64,000 nt of DNA from Carnobacteriaceae bacterium zg-C25 (GTDB lineage Bacteria > Bacillota > Bacilli > Lactobacillales > Aerococcaceae). The DNA lies in the NCBI GenBank assembly GCA_017945845.1, contig CP072828.1, forward strand, positions 124,001-188,000, read 5' to 3'. Both the position numbers and the translations under genes were made by a program. Shown here piece after piece: positions 36,174 through 44,607 of this stretch (its first letter is position 1; each line of letters starts with the position of its first letter). The notes beneath the pieces are model-generated. The model ran no database searches and had not been told where the DNA came from. It worked only from the letters and a program-made list of their open reading frames with translations.

Positions 36174-37274
36174 ATGGCTTTAACAGCTGGAATTGTCGGA
36201 TTACCAAACGTCGGTAAATCAACATTATTTAATGCAATTACAAAAGCGGGTGTGGAGGCAGCAAATTATCCGTTTGCTACAATTGATCCCAATGTCGGTG
36301 TCGTAGAAGTGCCGGATAGTCGTCTTATTCGCTTGACTGAATTAGTCAAACCGAAAAAAACCGTACCGACAACTTTTGAATTTACTGATATTGCTGGAAT
36401 TGTGCGCGGTGCAAGCAAAGGTGAGGGGTTAGGTAATAAGTTTTTAAGCCATATTCGCCAAGTTGATGCCATTTGTCATGTGGTGCGTTGTTTTGAAGAT
36501 GAGAACATTACTCACGTGGATGGAAAAGTTGATCCAATTGCGGATATTGAAACCATCAATTTAGAATTAGTGTTAGCCGACTTAGAAAGTGTTGATAAAC
36601 GTATTGCACGTGTTGCGAAAATGGCAAAGCAAAAAGATAAAGATGCGCTTATTGAACACGATTTGTTGCTGCGTATTAAAACGGTTTTAGAAGATGGAAA
36701 ATCTGCACGTAGTATTGAATTTACTGACGATGAATGGGCGGTTGTAAAAGGCTTTTTCCTATTAACCACTAAGCCAGTGTTATATGTTGCGAATGTTTCA
36801 GAAGATGATTTAGCCAACGGTGGGAACAACAATCATGTGGATACTGTGCGTGAGTTTGCAGCGACTGAAGGCGCTCAAGTAGTTGTGGTTTGTGCACGAC
36901 TTGAAGAAGAAGTGGCTGAATTGGAAGATGACGAAAAAGCAGAATTTTTAGCAGATTACGGTATTGAACAATCAGGATTAGACATTTTAATTCAAAAAGC
37001 ATATACGTTACTTGGTTTAGCAACATACTTTACAGCGGGTGAACAAGAAGTGCGTGCATGGACGTTTAGACAAGGCATGAAAGCACCACAATGTGCGGGT
37101 ATCATTCACTCTGACTTTGAACGTGGATTTATTCGTGCAGAAACGGTATCGTTTGAAGACTTATCTCATTACGGTAACATGAATAGCGCTAAAGAAGCGG
37201 GGCGTGTCCGTTTAGAAGGTAAAGATTACGTTGTTCAAGATGGCGATGTCATGTTGTTTAGATTTAATGTGTAA
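36174..37274 (+). CDS. ychF: Redox-regulated ATPase/GTPase YchF
   Basis: 366-residue Obg-family P-loop protein. G1 GLPNVGKSTLFNAITKAGVE near the N-terminus, DIAGIVRGASKGEGLGNKFL (G3 region), a coiled-coil insert in the middle and the C-terminal TGS domain with TFRQGMKAPQCAGIIHSDFERGF. YchF preferentially binds ATP and associates with ribosomes. Followed by a terminator at 37328. Confidence 0.96.
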   Translation: MALTAGIVGLPNVGKSTLFNAITKAGVEAANYPFATIDPNVGVVEVPDSRLIRLTELVKPKKTVPTTFEFTDIAGIVRGASKGEGLGNKFLSHIRQVDAICHVVRCFEDENITHVDGKVDPIADIETINLELVLADLESVDKRIARVAKMAKQKDKDALIEHDLLLRIKTVLEDGKSARSIEFTDDEWAVVKGFFLLTTKPVLYVANVSEDDLANGGNNNHVDTVREFAATEGAQVVVVCARLEEEVAELEDDEKAEFLADYGIEQSGLDILIQKAYTLLGLATYFTAGEQEVRAWTFRQGMKAPQCAGIIHSDFERGFIRAETVSFEDLSHYGNMNSAKEAGRVRLEGKDYVVQDGDVMLFRFNV

Positions 37275-37327
37275 TTTACCTATCGAAATCATAAAATGAC
37301 GTATGAAAAATCTAGACTACTACATTC

Positions 37328-37364
37328 AGACTGTTGACAAAGTAAAGTGTCAACAGTCTTTTTT
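37328..37364 (+). terminator. Terminator after ychF
   Basis: Perfect 12-pair stem AGACTGTTGACA (37328-37339) / TGTCAACAGTCT (37348-37359), then a T run. Same stem family as 29703 and 56599-56562. Confidence 0.88.
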
Positions 37365-37370
37365 CGGTGT

Positions 37371-37440
37371 TATGTCAAATAGGGTTGATGACTCATAAAG
37401 ATAGTGATTTAACGGATGTTACGTCACTATCTTTTCATTT
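37371..37440 (+). repeat. Dispersed intergenic repeat, copy C
   Basis: Identical 20-mer TATGTCAAATAGGGTTGATG at 37371-37390, then a perfect ten-pair hairpin AAGATAGTGA / TCACTATCTT (37398-37407, 37424-37433) and TTCATTTTAA. Compared with copy B, the stem has changed on both arms with pairing maintained. Confidence 0.8.
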
Positions 37441-37572
37441 TAAGTCACAAAGTGATGTACGGCTTACCGCGATGTACGCGGTACATCGCTTATTTTCGAC
37501 TACGTGCGTGCCGTACGTCTGATATGATGAGCATACTTAAATGTGGTGTAGTGGAAATAGATTGGTGTGCTT
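37427..37572 (-). pseudogene. Decayed copy of the unknown repeat-associated gene
   Basis: Minus-strand sequence related to the frame at 29789-30004: a TPIYFHY segment near 37570-37551 and, in a shifted frame, YRVHRGKPYITL, then a stop and LKMKR ending in TAG inside the copy C hairpin. Several stops and at least one frameshift show it is not coding now. The rest of the 37275-37761 gap, besides this, the repeat and the promoter, shows nothing that I recognise. Confidence 0.4.
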
Positions 37573-37727
37573 AAAGAAACCTAGTCACAACCGGTTTTGA
37601 CAGCATTTTTTATGTGTTGCTTTGACACTCAGTATCCACTCTATTTTGCGATTTTTAAGTAGATGAATACTTTTTGTTTGTGTCATAGAAATGATTATAA
37701 AAAGCGGTGCGATGATTTGATGTGTGG

Positions 37728-37733
37728 TATAAT
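37728..37733 (+). promoter_or_regulatory. Extended -10 promoter of the PPP phosphatase gene
   Basis: TGTGG-TATAAT, 29 bases before the chosen ATG at 37762; no -35. It rules out the in-frame ATG at 37663, which lies upstream of it. Confidence 0.55.
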
Positions 37734-37761
37734 AAACGTACTGTATACAGTGGAGGGGACC

Positions 37762-38523
37762 ATGGATAAAAAGTTATTTATTATTAGTGACGTGCACGCT
37801 GAGCATGATTTATTATTGAAATTATTAAAATTAGTTGATGAAGATGAGCACCAAATTGTTTTTTTAGGTGATTTAATTGATAGAGGACCTTCGGCAAAAG
37901 CGACAATATATACGGTTAAACAGTTAGTTGAAGAAAAAAATGCCATTTGTTTAACGGGAAATCATGAAGATATTTTTTTACAATGGTTAGATGCACCGGA
38001 AGAAAAAATGGATTGGTATTTGCGTAATGGGGGGCAAGCTACCATCGAAAGTTTATTGTATGTCGGTGTATTTGATGAAGAATCACCCGTTGAAATGGCA
38101 GCCATGATTAAAAGTCGCTATCCGGATATTGTTTCCTTTTTCCAACAATTGCCGTTGTATTACGAAACGGAGCATGTGATTTGTGTCCATGCGGGTATCA
38201 ATTTGTTGCTAGAAGATTGGCACGAGACAAGTAGACGCGATTTCATATGGATTCGCGAAGCCTTTCATCATGCACAAAACACCACAAATAAACATATTGT
38301 GTTTGGACATACACCTGTTCAAGGGTTGCATGGTAACTTGTTTAATACGGGAATTTGGTATCATCAACATAAAATTGGGATTGATGGTGGTGCCGTGTAT
38401 CAAGGGGCTCTACACGGTTTGGTAATGGATAAAGATAGTATCGAAGCGGATTATCAAATTTTTAATCCCCAACATAAATTTGAAAAATATGACAATATGA
38501 ATACAGAAGAAAATGCTGAATAA
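37762..38523 (+). CDS. PPP-family metallophosphoesterase
   Basis: 253 residues. Metal-binding motifs of the PPP superfamily are clear: SDVHAEHD (about 9-16), GDLIDRGP (about 38-45), GNHED (about 69-73), and downstream histidines in CVHAGIN and FGHTPVQG. It resembles PrpE-like diadenosine tetraphosphatases and bacterial Ser/Thr phosphatases; substrate cannot be told. Start is fixed by GGAGGGGAC at 37752. The terminator hairpin spans its stop codon. Confidence 0.85.
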   Translation: MDKKLFIISDVHAEHDLLLKLLKLVDEDEHQIVFLGDLIDRGPSAKATIYTVKQLVEEKNAICLTGNHEDIFLQWLDAPEEKMDWYLRNGGQATIESLLYVGVFDEESPVEMAAMIKSRYPDIVSFFQQLPLYYETEHVICVHAGINLLLEDWHETSRRDFIWIREAFHHAQNTTNKHIVFGHTPVQGLHGNLFNTGIWYHQHKIGIDGGAVYQGALHGLVMDKDSIEADYQIFNPQHKFEKYDNMNTEENAE

Positions 38524-38536
38524 ACTCAGCATTTTT
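38511..38536 (+). terminator. Terminator overlapping the phosphatase stop codon
   Basis: AAATGCTGA (38511-38519), loop ATAAAC containing the TAA stop codon, TCAGCATTT (38526-38534), then T. The last codons thus form the left arm of the stem. Confidence 0.7.
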
Positions 38537-38551
38537 CTATGAGGAGAATAC

Positions 38552-40723
38552 ATGACAACGTATCAAGAACAAACGTTACAACACACGATTAAACTTTTAA
38601 AAGGCATTTCACCTAAGGCGGTAGAAACGGTATTAAACTTATTGCAAGAAGGGAATACTGTCCCCTTTATTGCGCGTTATCGAAAAGAGATGACAGGTGC
38701 GCTTGATGAAGTGGCGATTCGTGAAATTGATGAAACGTATCAATTGCAAGCGGCGTTGATGAAACGTAAAGACGATGTTTTGCGTTTGATTGATGAACAA
38801 GAAAAATTAACGATTGACATTAAAGAAGCTATTGATCGCGCAGAAAAAATGCAACAGTTGGAAGATATTTATCGTCCATTTAAACAAAAGAAACGGACAA
38901 AAGCCACGATTGCTAAAGAAAAAGGCTTAACGCCATTGGCGCAATTTTTAATGAATGGGTCGATGGAAGATGTCGAAGCATTTGCCGAAACGTTCATTAA
39001 TGCCGAAAAAGAAGTCTTATCCGTTGAAGATGCGTTACAAGGTGCGCATGAAATTATGGCTGAAATGATTTCAGATGAACCGAAATATCGGGAATGGATT
39101 AGACGATTTGCCAATCAGCATGCCGTTGTTGAATCGAGTGTAAAAAATGCGGATAAAGATGAAAAGGGCGTTTATAGTCACTATTACGAATTTGCTCAAC
39201 CGTTGAAATTGATGAAACCACATCAAACGTTAGCGATGAATCGTGGCGAAAAAGAAGATGTGTTAAAAGTAGCGATAACATTACCAAGTGAAAAAGTAAT
39301 GGCGTATTTTGCTAAAAAACTCATAAAAAAAGAGACGTTGACGAGTGAATATGTCGCAAAAGCGTATGAAGATAGTTACAAACGGTTTATTTTCCCGAGC
39401 ATTGAGCGTGAGATTCGTTCGGAATTGACAGAACTTGCTGATACACAAGCCATTCATGTATTTGCTGAAAACTTAAAAAACTTATTGTTGCAGCCACCGA
39501 TGAAAGAAAAAGTTGTTTTAGGGTTAGATCCGGCTTATCGTACGGGTTGTAAATTGGCGATTGTGGATGCAACGGGACGTGTTTTAGATAAAGGTGTGAT
39601 TTATCCGCACAAACCCGCGAATGCGAAACAACGTGAGGAAGCAAGCGTTAAATTTAAACGTCTTATCGAGAAATACGATGTGCGTATGGTCGCGATTGGA
39701 AATGGGACGGCGAGTCGAGAGTCGGAAATTTTTGTTGCGGAAAACATTAAGCAGTTGAAACAGACGGTGCATTATGTCATTGTGAATGAAGCAGGGGCGT
39801 CGGTTTATTCGGCAAGTGATGTCGCGCGTGCGGAATTTCCTGATTTTCAAGTTGAAGAACGCAGTGCGGTCAGCATTGCGCGTCGATTGCAAGATCCGTT
39901 AGCCGAATTGATTAAAATTGATCCGAAATCGGTAGGTGTTGGACAGTACCAACACGATGTATCGCAAAAACAATTGGAAGTGCAGTTGGATGCTGTTGTT
40001 GAAGATGTGGTCAATGCGGTAGGCGTCAATTTAAATACCGCCAGCAGTGCATTATTGCAACGAGTTTCAGGTTTAAATAAAACAATTGCTACGAATATTG
40101 TCGCTTACCGTGATGAACATGGCACTTTCAACAACCGACAAGAGTTGAAAAAAGTGCCACGACTAGGCCCAAAAGCATTTGAGCAAGCGGTAGGATTTTT
40201 ACGTGTATCTGGAGGAGACAATGTATTGGATAATACGGCGATTCACCCCGAGGTGTACGTCCAAACAAAAGAATTGTTGCGCGTCATGGGCGTTACGGCG
40301 GAATCGCTAGGTCAAGCGGATGTGCAAGATAAAATTAAGGCGATGAGTGTAGAACGTGCCGTAGAATTAACAGGGTTAGGTAAAGAGACAATTAAAGATA
40401 TTTTAGAAGCGTTAGAAAAACCGGGTCGTGATGTCAGAGATGCGATTGCAGCGCCTTTGTTAAGAAGTGATGTCTTGAGTATGGAAGATTTAACGGTCGG
40501 TATGAAGCTACAAGGGACAGTGCGCAATGTTGTCGATTTCGGTGCGTTTGTTGATATTGGTGTGAAACAAGACGGGTTAGTGCATTTGTCAAAAATGAGC
40601 GAGCGCTTTGTCAAACGTGCCAGTGATGTTGTAAGTGTTGGAGATATTGTTACCGTATGGATTGATCAAGTAGATGTCACTAAAAATCGAATTAGTTTAA
40701 CGATGGTAGGGCCAAATGAGTAA
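38552..40723 (+). CDS. tex: Tex-family S1 RNA-binding protein
   Basis: 723 residues. N-terminal Tex region (NTVPFIARYRKEMTGALDEV), YqgF-like domain from VVLGLDPAYRTGCKLAIVDA (about 326), helix-hairpin-helix part (SVGVGQYQHDV ... NLNTASSALLQRVSGL), and a C-terminal S1 domain GMKLQGTVRNVVDFGAFVDI (about 650-715). Length is normal. Binds nucleic acid and affects transcription in characterised members. Overlaps the next gene by eight bases. Confidence 0.95.
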   Translation: MTTYQEQTLQHTIKLLKGISPKAVETVLNLLQEGNTVPFIARYRKEMTGALDEVAIREIDETYQLQAALMKRKDDVLRLIDEQEKLTIDIKEAIDRAEKMQQLEDIYRPFKQKKRTKATIAKEKGLTPLAQFLMNGSMEDVEAFAETFINAEKEVLSVEDALQGAHEIMAEMISDEPKYREWIRRFANQHAVVESSVKNADKDEKGVYSHYYEFAQPLKLMKPHQTLAMNRGEKEDVLKVAITLPSEKVMAYFAKKLIKKETLTSEYVAKAYEDSYKRFIFPSIEREIRSELTELADTQAIHVFAENLKNLLLQPPMKEKVVLGLDPAYRTGCKLAIVDATGRVLDKGVIYPHKPANAKQREEASVKFKRLIEKYDVRMVAIGNGTASRESEIFVAENIKQLKQTVHYVIVNEAGASVYSASDVARAEFPDFQVEERSAVSIARRLQDPLAELIKIDPKSVGVGQYQHDVSQKQLEVQLDAVVEDVVNAVGVNLNTASSALLQRVSGLNKTIATNIVAYRDEHGTFNNRQELKKVPRLGPKAFEQAVGFLRVSGGDNVLDNTAIHPEVYVQTKELLRVMGVTAESLGQADVQDKIKAMSVERAVELTGLGKETIKDILEALEKPGRDVRDAIAAPLLRSDVLSMEDLTVGMKLQGTVRNVVDFGAFVDIGVKQDGLVHLSKMSERFVKRASDVVSVGDIVTVWIDQVDVTKNRISLTMVGPNE

Positions 40724-41198
40724 GTTATACTCTCAAGAGTGGTTGCAACAACGTGTAGAAGCCATTTCGCTAGAGTGGTTTCATCGACCGTTTATGCATA
40801 TTGCCACATGGAATACACGTTTAAAAACAACAGGTGGACGGTACCATTTAAAAACACATCATTTAGATTTTAATCCGGACGTCTTAACGTTATTAGGTAT
40901 CGACCAATTTGATGCAGTCATTAAACATGAATTGTGTCATTATCATTTACATTTACTTGGATTAGGGTATCGGCATGGAGACGATGATTTCAAAAAACTG
41001 CTCAAAAAAGTGGGTGGTACACGGTTTGTATCGTGGGGGAATCATCGCGAAAAAACAGCTAAATACACTTACCAATGTCTATCGTGTGCCCAAAAATTTC
41101 ATCGAAATAGACGTATCGATACGCAACGTTTTGCCTGTGGAAAGTGTAAAGGAAGGTTGCAATTGATACAGGCACATCAGTATAAACAAATAAAATAG
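40716..41198 (+). CDS. SprT-like zinc protein
   Basis: 160 residues. Metalloprotease-type zinc motif HELCHYHLHLLG (71-82) and a C-terminal zinc ribbon with CLSCAQKF and CGKCKGRL. Matches the SprT-like family (COG3091) that commonly follows tex in Firmicutes. Whether it cleaves protein is not known for bacterial members. A strong terminator follows at 41228. Confidence 0.9.
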   Translation: MSKLYSQEWLQQRVEAISLEWFHRPFMHIATWNTRLKTTGGRYHLKTHHLDFNPDVLTLLGIDQFDAVIKHELCHYHLHLLGLGYRHGDDDFKKLLKKVGGTRFVSWGNHREKTAKYTYQCLSCAQKFHRNRRIDTQRFACGKCKGRLQLIQAHQYKQIK

Positions 41199-41227
41199 GT
41201 TGCTTTTGTAACCTTAAAATACGACTG

Positions 41228-41277
41228 AAACAGTGTGTAAAACGTGTTGAATTTGACGTTTTATATACTGTTTTTTT
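41228..41277 (+). terminator. Terminator after tex-sprT
   Basis: AAACAGTGTGTAAAACGT pairs with ACGTTTTATATACTGTTT (two interior mismatches) around a ten-base loop, then seven T. Confidence 0.75.
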
Positions 41278-41311
41278 ATGGGATAAATGTTCTGTTTTTC
41301 GTTTCGAAACC

Positions 41312-41337
41312 GTAACAAAAATAACAAACGTGTAACA
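41312..41337 (-). promoter_or_regulatory. Candidate WalR binding site
   Basis: On the minus strand TGTTAC-ACGTT-TGTTAT (41337-41321) fits the WalR consensus TGTWAH-N5-TGTWAH at every position. A third half-site, GTAACA on plus, lies at 41312-41317. It is 54-70 bases before the -35 of a LysM wall protein gene, a typical WalRK target. Inference from consensus only. Confidence 0.45.
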
Positions 41338-41376
41338 AAAGGCTTTTTATATAACAAAATGGTTAAAGGTATATAA

Positions 41377-41392
41377 AAGAAAACGTTTACTT
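41377..41392 (+). promoter_or_regulatory. Weak candidate catabolite-responsive element
   Basis: AAGAAAACGTTTACTT matches the cre consensus WTGNAANCGNWNNCWW at all but the second position and touches the -35 of the LysM gene promoter. Such matches arise by chance in AT-rich DNA. Confidence 0.25.
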
Positions 41393-41418
41393 TACAAAAA
41401 GTGGGGGTTTAGTATGAT
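41391..41418 (+). promoter_or_regulatory. Promoter of the LysM protein gene
   Basis: TTTACA (41391-41396), 16-base spacer, TATGAT (41413-41418). The leader of about 80 bases contains a small hairpin (GTGG-TTAA-CCAC type, near 41430). Confidence 0.55.
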
Positions 41419-41506
41419 ACGATTTTTCCGTGGTTAAGCCACACTGTGTTGTGTTTTATTACAAATTGAATAAAGATTATTCAAGAAATGGAGAAAAACA
41501 AAAAAC

Positions 41507-42364
41507 ATGAAAAAAGTAAAATTAACCGTTGGCATTGTATTGGTATTAGTCGGTGCAATGTTATGGATGGTGACAAAACCAACTGTATTTGCCCAAGGCT
41601 TAAGAGACTGGTCACCTCGTTCGGTTGAAGAAATTAAAACAGATTTATTAAACAACGCAAAAAACGGAAACAGTAGTTATACTGTAAAATGGGGCGATAC
41701 TTTATACGCACTATCAAAAGCAACAAATATTTCTATGGAACATTTAGCTAGCATCAATGCGATTTCAAATTTCTCTCTAATTGATGAAAATGCTATCCTT
41801 TCTTTTAATAAAGACCGCAATGTCGTATCGGTTTCTGACGGTTTAACCGTTAATAGCTTTGATGCGAAAAGTGGAGAAAAAGTAAACGTTTCAAAAGAAG
41901 AAAAAACGCAACAAACGATACAAACACAACAACACAAACCTTCTGATGAAACGTCGATCGCTTCTGCGTCAAGTGTTGTTGAAACGACAACTCAAGCAGC
42001 TGCTACGCAACAAAAGGCACCAGCCCAATCTCAAGCAACACCTGCAGTAGCAAAAACGCAAGAAGTGGTGGCTACATCGCGTTCACCAAAACTATATACG
42101 TTGAATCGTTTTATGTTTTTAGGTGTTATTAATTGGAATAGTTTGAAATTTACCTATTATTCACAAAGCGTATTGCCTGGTGGTGGGTTACGTATCCCTG
42201 GTCGTCACGTGAACGCTGACGGGTATGTTGCCGATAAAGATGGCTACATTGTTTTAGCAAGTAGCGCACCGTTAGGTACAATTATTGATACACCTTTTGG
42301 TTATCAAGGTAAAGTGTATGACCGTGGAACTTACGGTAATCACTATGATGTTTATGTTCGTTAA
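41507..42364 (+). CDS. Secreted LysM protein with RlpA/3D-like C-terminal domain
   Basis: 285 residues. A signal peptide or anchor (about 3-30, ending near TVFAQG) is followed by a LysM module (YTVKWGDTLYALSKATNISM, about 57-76 onward) that binds peptidoglycan. A Gln/Thr/Ala-rich linker (about 125-195) leads to a C-terminal domain of about 75 residues with YVADKDGYIVLASSAPLGTI and GKVYDRGT...YDVYV, similar to 3D/RlpA-type double-psi barrels. Likely a wall-remodelling or wall-associated enzyme; catalytic activity is not proved. Regulated from the promoter at 41391, possibly by WalR. Confidence 0.8.
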   Translation: MKKVKLTVGIVLVLVGAMLWMVTKPTVFAQGLRDWSPRSVEEIKTDLLNNAKNGNSSYTVKWGDTLYALSKATNISMEHLASINAISNFSLIDENAILSFNKDRNVVSVSDGLTVNSFDAKSGEKVNVSKEEKTQQTIQTQQHKPSDETSIASASSVVETTTQAAATQQKAPAQSQATPAVAKTQEVVATSRSPKLYTLNRFMFLGVINWNSLKFTYYSQSVLPGGGLRIPGRHVNADGYVADKDGYIVLASSAPLGTIIDTPFGYQGKVYDRGTYGNHYDVYVR

Positions 42365-42371
42365 TGAATAG

Positions 42372-42398
42372 AGCACCGATCACATTCGGTGCTTTTTT
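42372..42398 (+). terminator. Terminator after LysM gene
   Basis: AGCACCG and CGGTGCT arms with six T after. Confidence 0.85.
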
Positions 42399-42470
42399 GT
42401 TTTGATGGTATCATTTGTGCCAGATAGCGCACACTTACGAAAATATTCACTATTTTTCATTGAAAAATGG

Positions 42471-42476
42471 TATAAT
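42471..42476 (+). promoter_or_regulatory. Extended -10 promoter of the polysaccharide locus
   Basis: AATGG-TATAAT, 36 bases before the first glycosyltransferase ATG; no good -35. Confidence 0.5.
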
Positions 42477-42511
42477 AGAGCAAACTATGTCAAAATGTAC
42501 AGGAAGAAAAC

Positions 42512-43639
42512 ATGAAAGTTGTTTGCGTAAGTAAATTTAATTATTATGATTTGCGTATTAAATCAGTGATGCATTTTTTTGAGCAAAAAGGGTATAACGT
42601 TTTATATTTAACGGGCGACTACGATACGATGAATCGCCAACATTATCAATTGAATGTCCCTAATGCCAAACAAATACGTGTGATACCGTATTATAAAAAT
42701 ATATCGTTTCAACGGATTTATTCACACTATCAATTTGCAAAAGCGATTTATAAGCAACTTTTACAAGAAAAACCCGATGTGATTTATGCTATGGTGCCAC
42801 CAAATTTTATGGCACATTTTATAGCGAAATATAAACGGCAGTTTCCACAAACTAAAGTGATTTTTGACGTGTTTGATATGTGGCCAGAAACGTTTCCGAA
42901 TAACCGGTTAAGGCCAATATTAGCGTTACCGTTTAAAATTTGGGAGCAACTACGTACACGTGGATTACGCCGTGCCAATTTAGTGTTGGCAGAATGTGAA
43001 TTATTTACGAATCGACTGCAACAACTTGGCAACAAAGCGGTAGGAACGTTACACCCGTATCAAGAAGAAAATACGTTGCCGATTCAATTTTCCCAAGAAG
43101 AAGGGCTTCATATTTGTTATTTAGGATCGATTAATAACATTATTGATATTGAACGCATTACACAATTTTTTCAAAAACTCGTTGAACGTCGTCGTGTGAC
43201 GTTACACGTTATTGGAAATGGAGAAAAAAAAGACTATTGGCTCCATCAAATGCGCGCTATTGGTGTTGATGTCGTAGATTATGGAAATGTATACGACAAC
43301 ACAGAAAAACAAAAGATTTTTAACCGTTGTGCTTTTGGCATTAACATTTTAAAAGAAAGTGTATATATCGGTTTAACGCTTAAAAGTATTGATTATTTTA
43401 ATGGTGGGTTACCATTGTTAAATACGGTTAATCACGATACGGCTAAGTGGGTTGACGAATATGGCGCAGGTATCAATATTGAAAGTATTGATCAAGGTGT
43501 TGAAGCGATTTGTCAGTTACAATATCAAGATGTTTTATTGATGAAACAGCGCGCAAGAAAGGTGTATACCGAAAAATTATCGCCACGCAAATATAACGAA
43601 AAAATAGACATGTATTTAGAAAGGATTTGTAATGAATAA
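42512..43639 (+). CDS. GT4-like glycosyltransferase
   Basis: 375 residues. Two Rossmann-like halves: an N-terminal MKVVCVSKFNYYDLRIKSVM acceptor half and a C-terminal nucleotide-sugar half with GLHICYLGSINNIIDIERIT and IGNGEKKDYW, then GVNILKES-like FGINILKESVYIGLTLKSIDY. Overall resembles GT-B family 4 enzymes. Likely cytoplasmic and membrane-associated, adding a sugar to a lipid-linked polysaccharide; donor unknown. First gene of the locus, overlapping the next by eight bases. Confidence 0.75.
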   Translation: MKVVCVSKFNYYDLRIKSVMHFFEQKGYNVLYLTGDYDTMNRQHYQLNVPNAKQIRVIPYYKNISFQRIYSHYQFAKAIYKQLLQEKPDVIYAMVPPNFMAHFIAKYKRQFPQTKVIFDVFDMWPETFPNNRLRPILALPFKIWEQLRTRGLRRANLVLAECELFTNRLQQLGNKAVGTLHPYQEENTLPIQFSQEEGLHICYLGSINNIIDIERITQFFQKLVERRRVTLHVIGNGEKKDYWLHQMRAIGVDVVDYGNVYDNTEKQKIFNRCAFGINILKESVYIGLTLKSIDYFNGGLPLLNTVNHDTAKWVDEYGAGINIESIDQGVEAICQLQYQDVLLMKQRARKVYTEKLSPRKYNEKIDMYLERICNE

Positions 43640-44597
43640 AGAAGTTGCCGTTTTATTGGCAGTATATTATCCGAATATGACGTTTTTAAAACAACAATTA
43701 CGGAGTTTAAATGATCAGACGTATAATAAAATGCGCATTTATATTTGCGATGATTCTGCTAATGAAAAAGAATATGCATCCATTTCTAAGTTAGTACAAC
43801 AAGAATTAACAAATAAACCGTATATTTTATTTGCCAATGCACAAAATTTAGGTAGTACAAAAACGTTTGAGCGTTTAACCCAGTTGGCACAAGGCGATTA
43901 TGTTGCGTACTGTGATCAAGACGATATATGGGAAACAGATAAAATTGAAAAACAAGTGATAACGATTGAACACACACAAAGTCGTTTAGTGTATAGTCAT
44001 TTACGTGTCATTAATGCACAAAATGATGTCATTTCAGAACGGTTTAGCGAATACAATCCACGTATTGAAATGGTGGAAGGCGAAAATTTATTTTCCTTTT
44101 TTGTGCGCCGTAACTGTGTAACGGGATGCAGTTTATTAATGGATAGTGCGGTTGCTAAACAAGCAATGCCATTTCACAGTGAATACGTGCACGACCATTG
44201 GTTAGCGTTACACGCCAGTCTATCTGGGAAAATCACATGTATTAAAGAAAGTTTGGTACAGTATCGTTTGCATGGCGATAATCAAATTGGTAGCACTCGT
44301 TTATACGGTGTAGAAAACATTGAAGATTATGTGCCAAATAAGTTAGTGAAAGAATATGATAAGTTAAGCACTTTATTTGATGTATTGCCCTTGACACCAC
44401 AACAAAAAGAAGTGTTAGAAGCGGAATTGAAGAGTATTCAAGCGCGGATAGATTGGTTTAAAAAGCCGAGTGCATCGACGTATCGTGCGTTAAAATCGTT
44501 TAGAAAAGAGGACGCGCAGTTGGCGAAATTTGAAACGGTGGTGCGCTTATTGCCGAAAAAATGGGCAAACAAAGTCATTCGAAAAATTAAACAGTAG
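43632..44597 (+). CDS. GT2 glycosyltransferase, rhamnosyltransferase-like
   Basis: 321 residues, GT-A fold. N-terminal [20 protein letters not shown] with SLNDQTY, metal/nucleotide motif [16 protein letters not shown] (about 95-110). This CDQDDIW form is common in rhamnosyltransferases of streptococcal-type polysaccharides, and rmlACBD follow directly. Donor assignment to dTDP-rhamnose is inference from context. Confidence 0.78.
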   Translation: MNKEVAVLLAVYYPNMTFLKQQLRSLNDQTYNKMRIYICDDSANEKEYASISKLVQQELTNKPYILFANAQNLGSTKTFERLTQLAQGDYVAYCDQDDIWETDKIEKQVITIEHTQSRLVYSHLRVINAQNDVISERFSEYNPRIEMVEGENLFSFFVRRNCVTGCSLLMDSAVAKQAMPFHSEYVHDHWLALHASLSGKITCIKESLVQYRLHGDNQIGSTRLYGVENIEDYVPNKLVKEYDKLSTLFDVLPLTPQQKEVLEAELKSIQARIDWFKKPSASTYRALKSFRKEDAQLAKFETVVRLLPKKWANKVIRKIKQ

Positions 44598-44607
44598 GAG
44601 TATACAG

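Noticed and set aside
35767-36225. 152-codon minus-strand frame over parB, DUF951 and ychF
   Set aside because: It spans three well-supported genes and shows no domain or start signal.
37663-37761. Upstream in-frame ATG for the PPP phosphatase
   Set aside because: It lies before the -10 at 37728 and has no ribosome binding site, while GGAGGGGAC directly precedes the ATG at 37762.
42196-42216. CACGTG core near 42206 as a parS site for ParB
   Set aside because: Only the six-base core and few flanking bases match the 16-base parS palindrome; other CACGTG sites in the window are no better.
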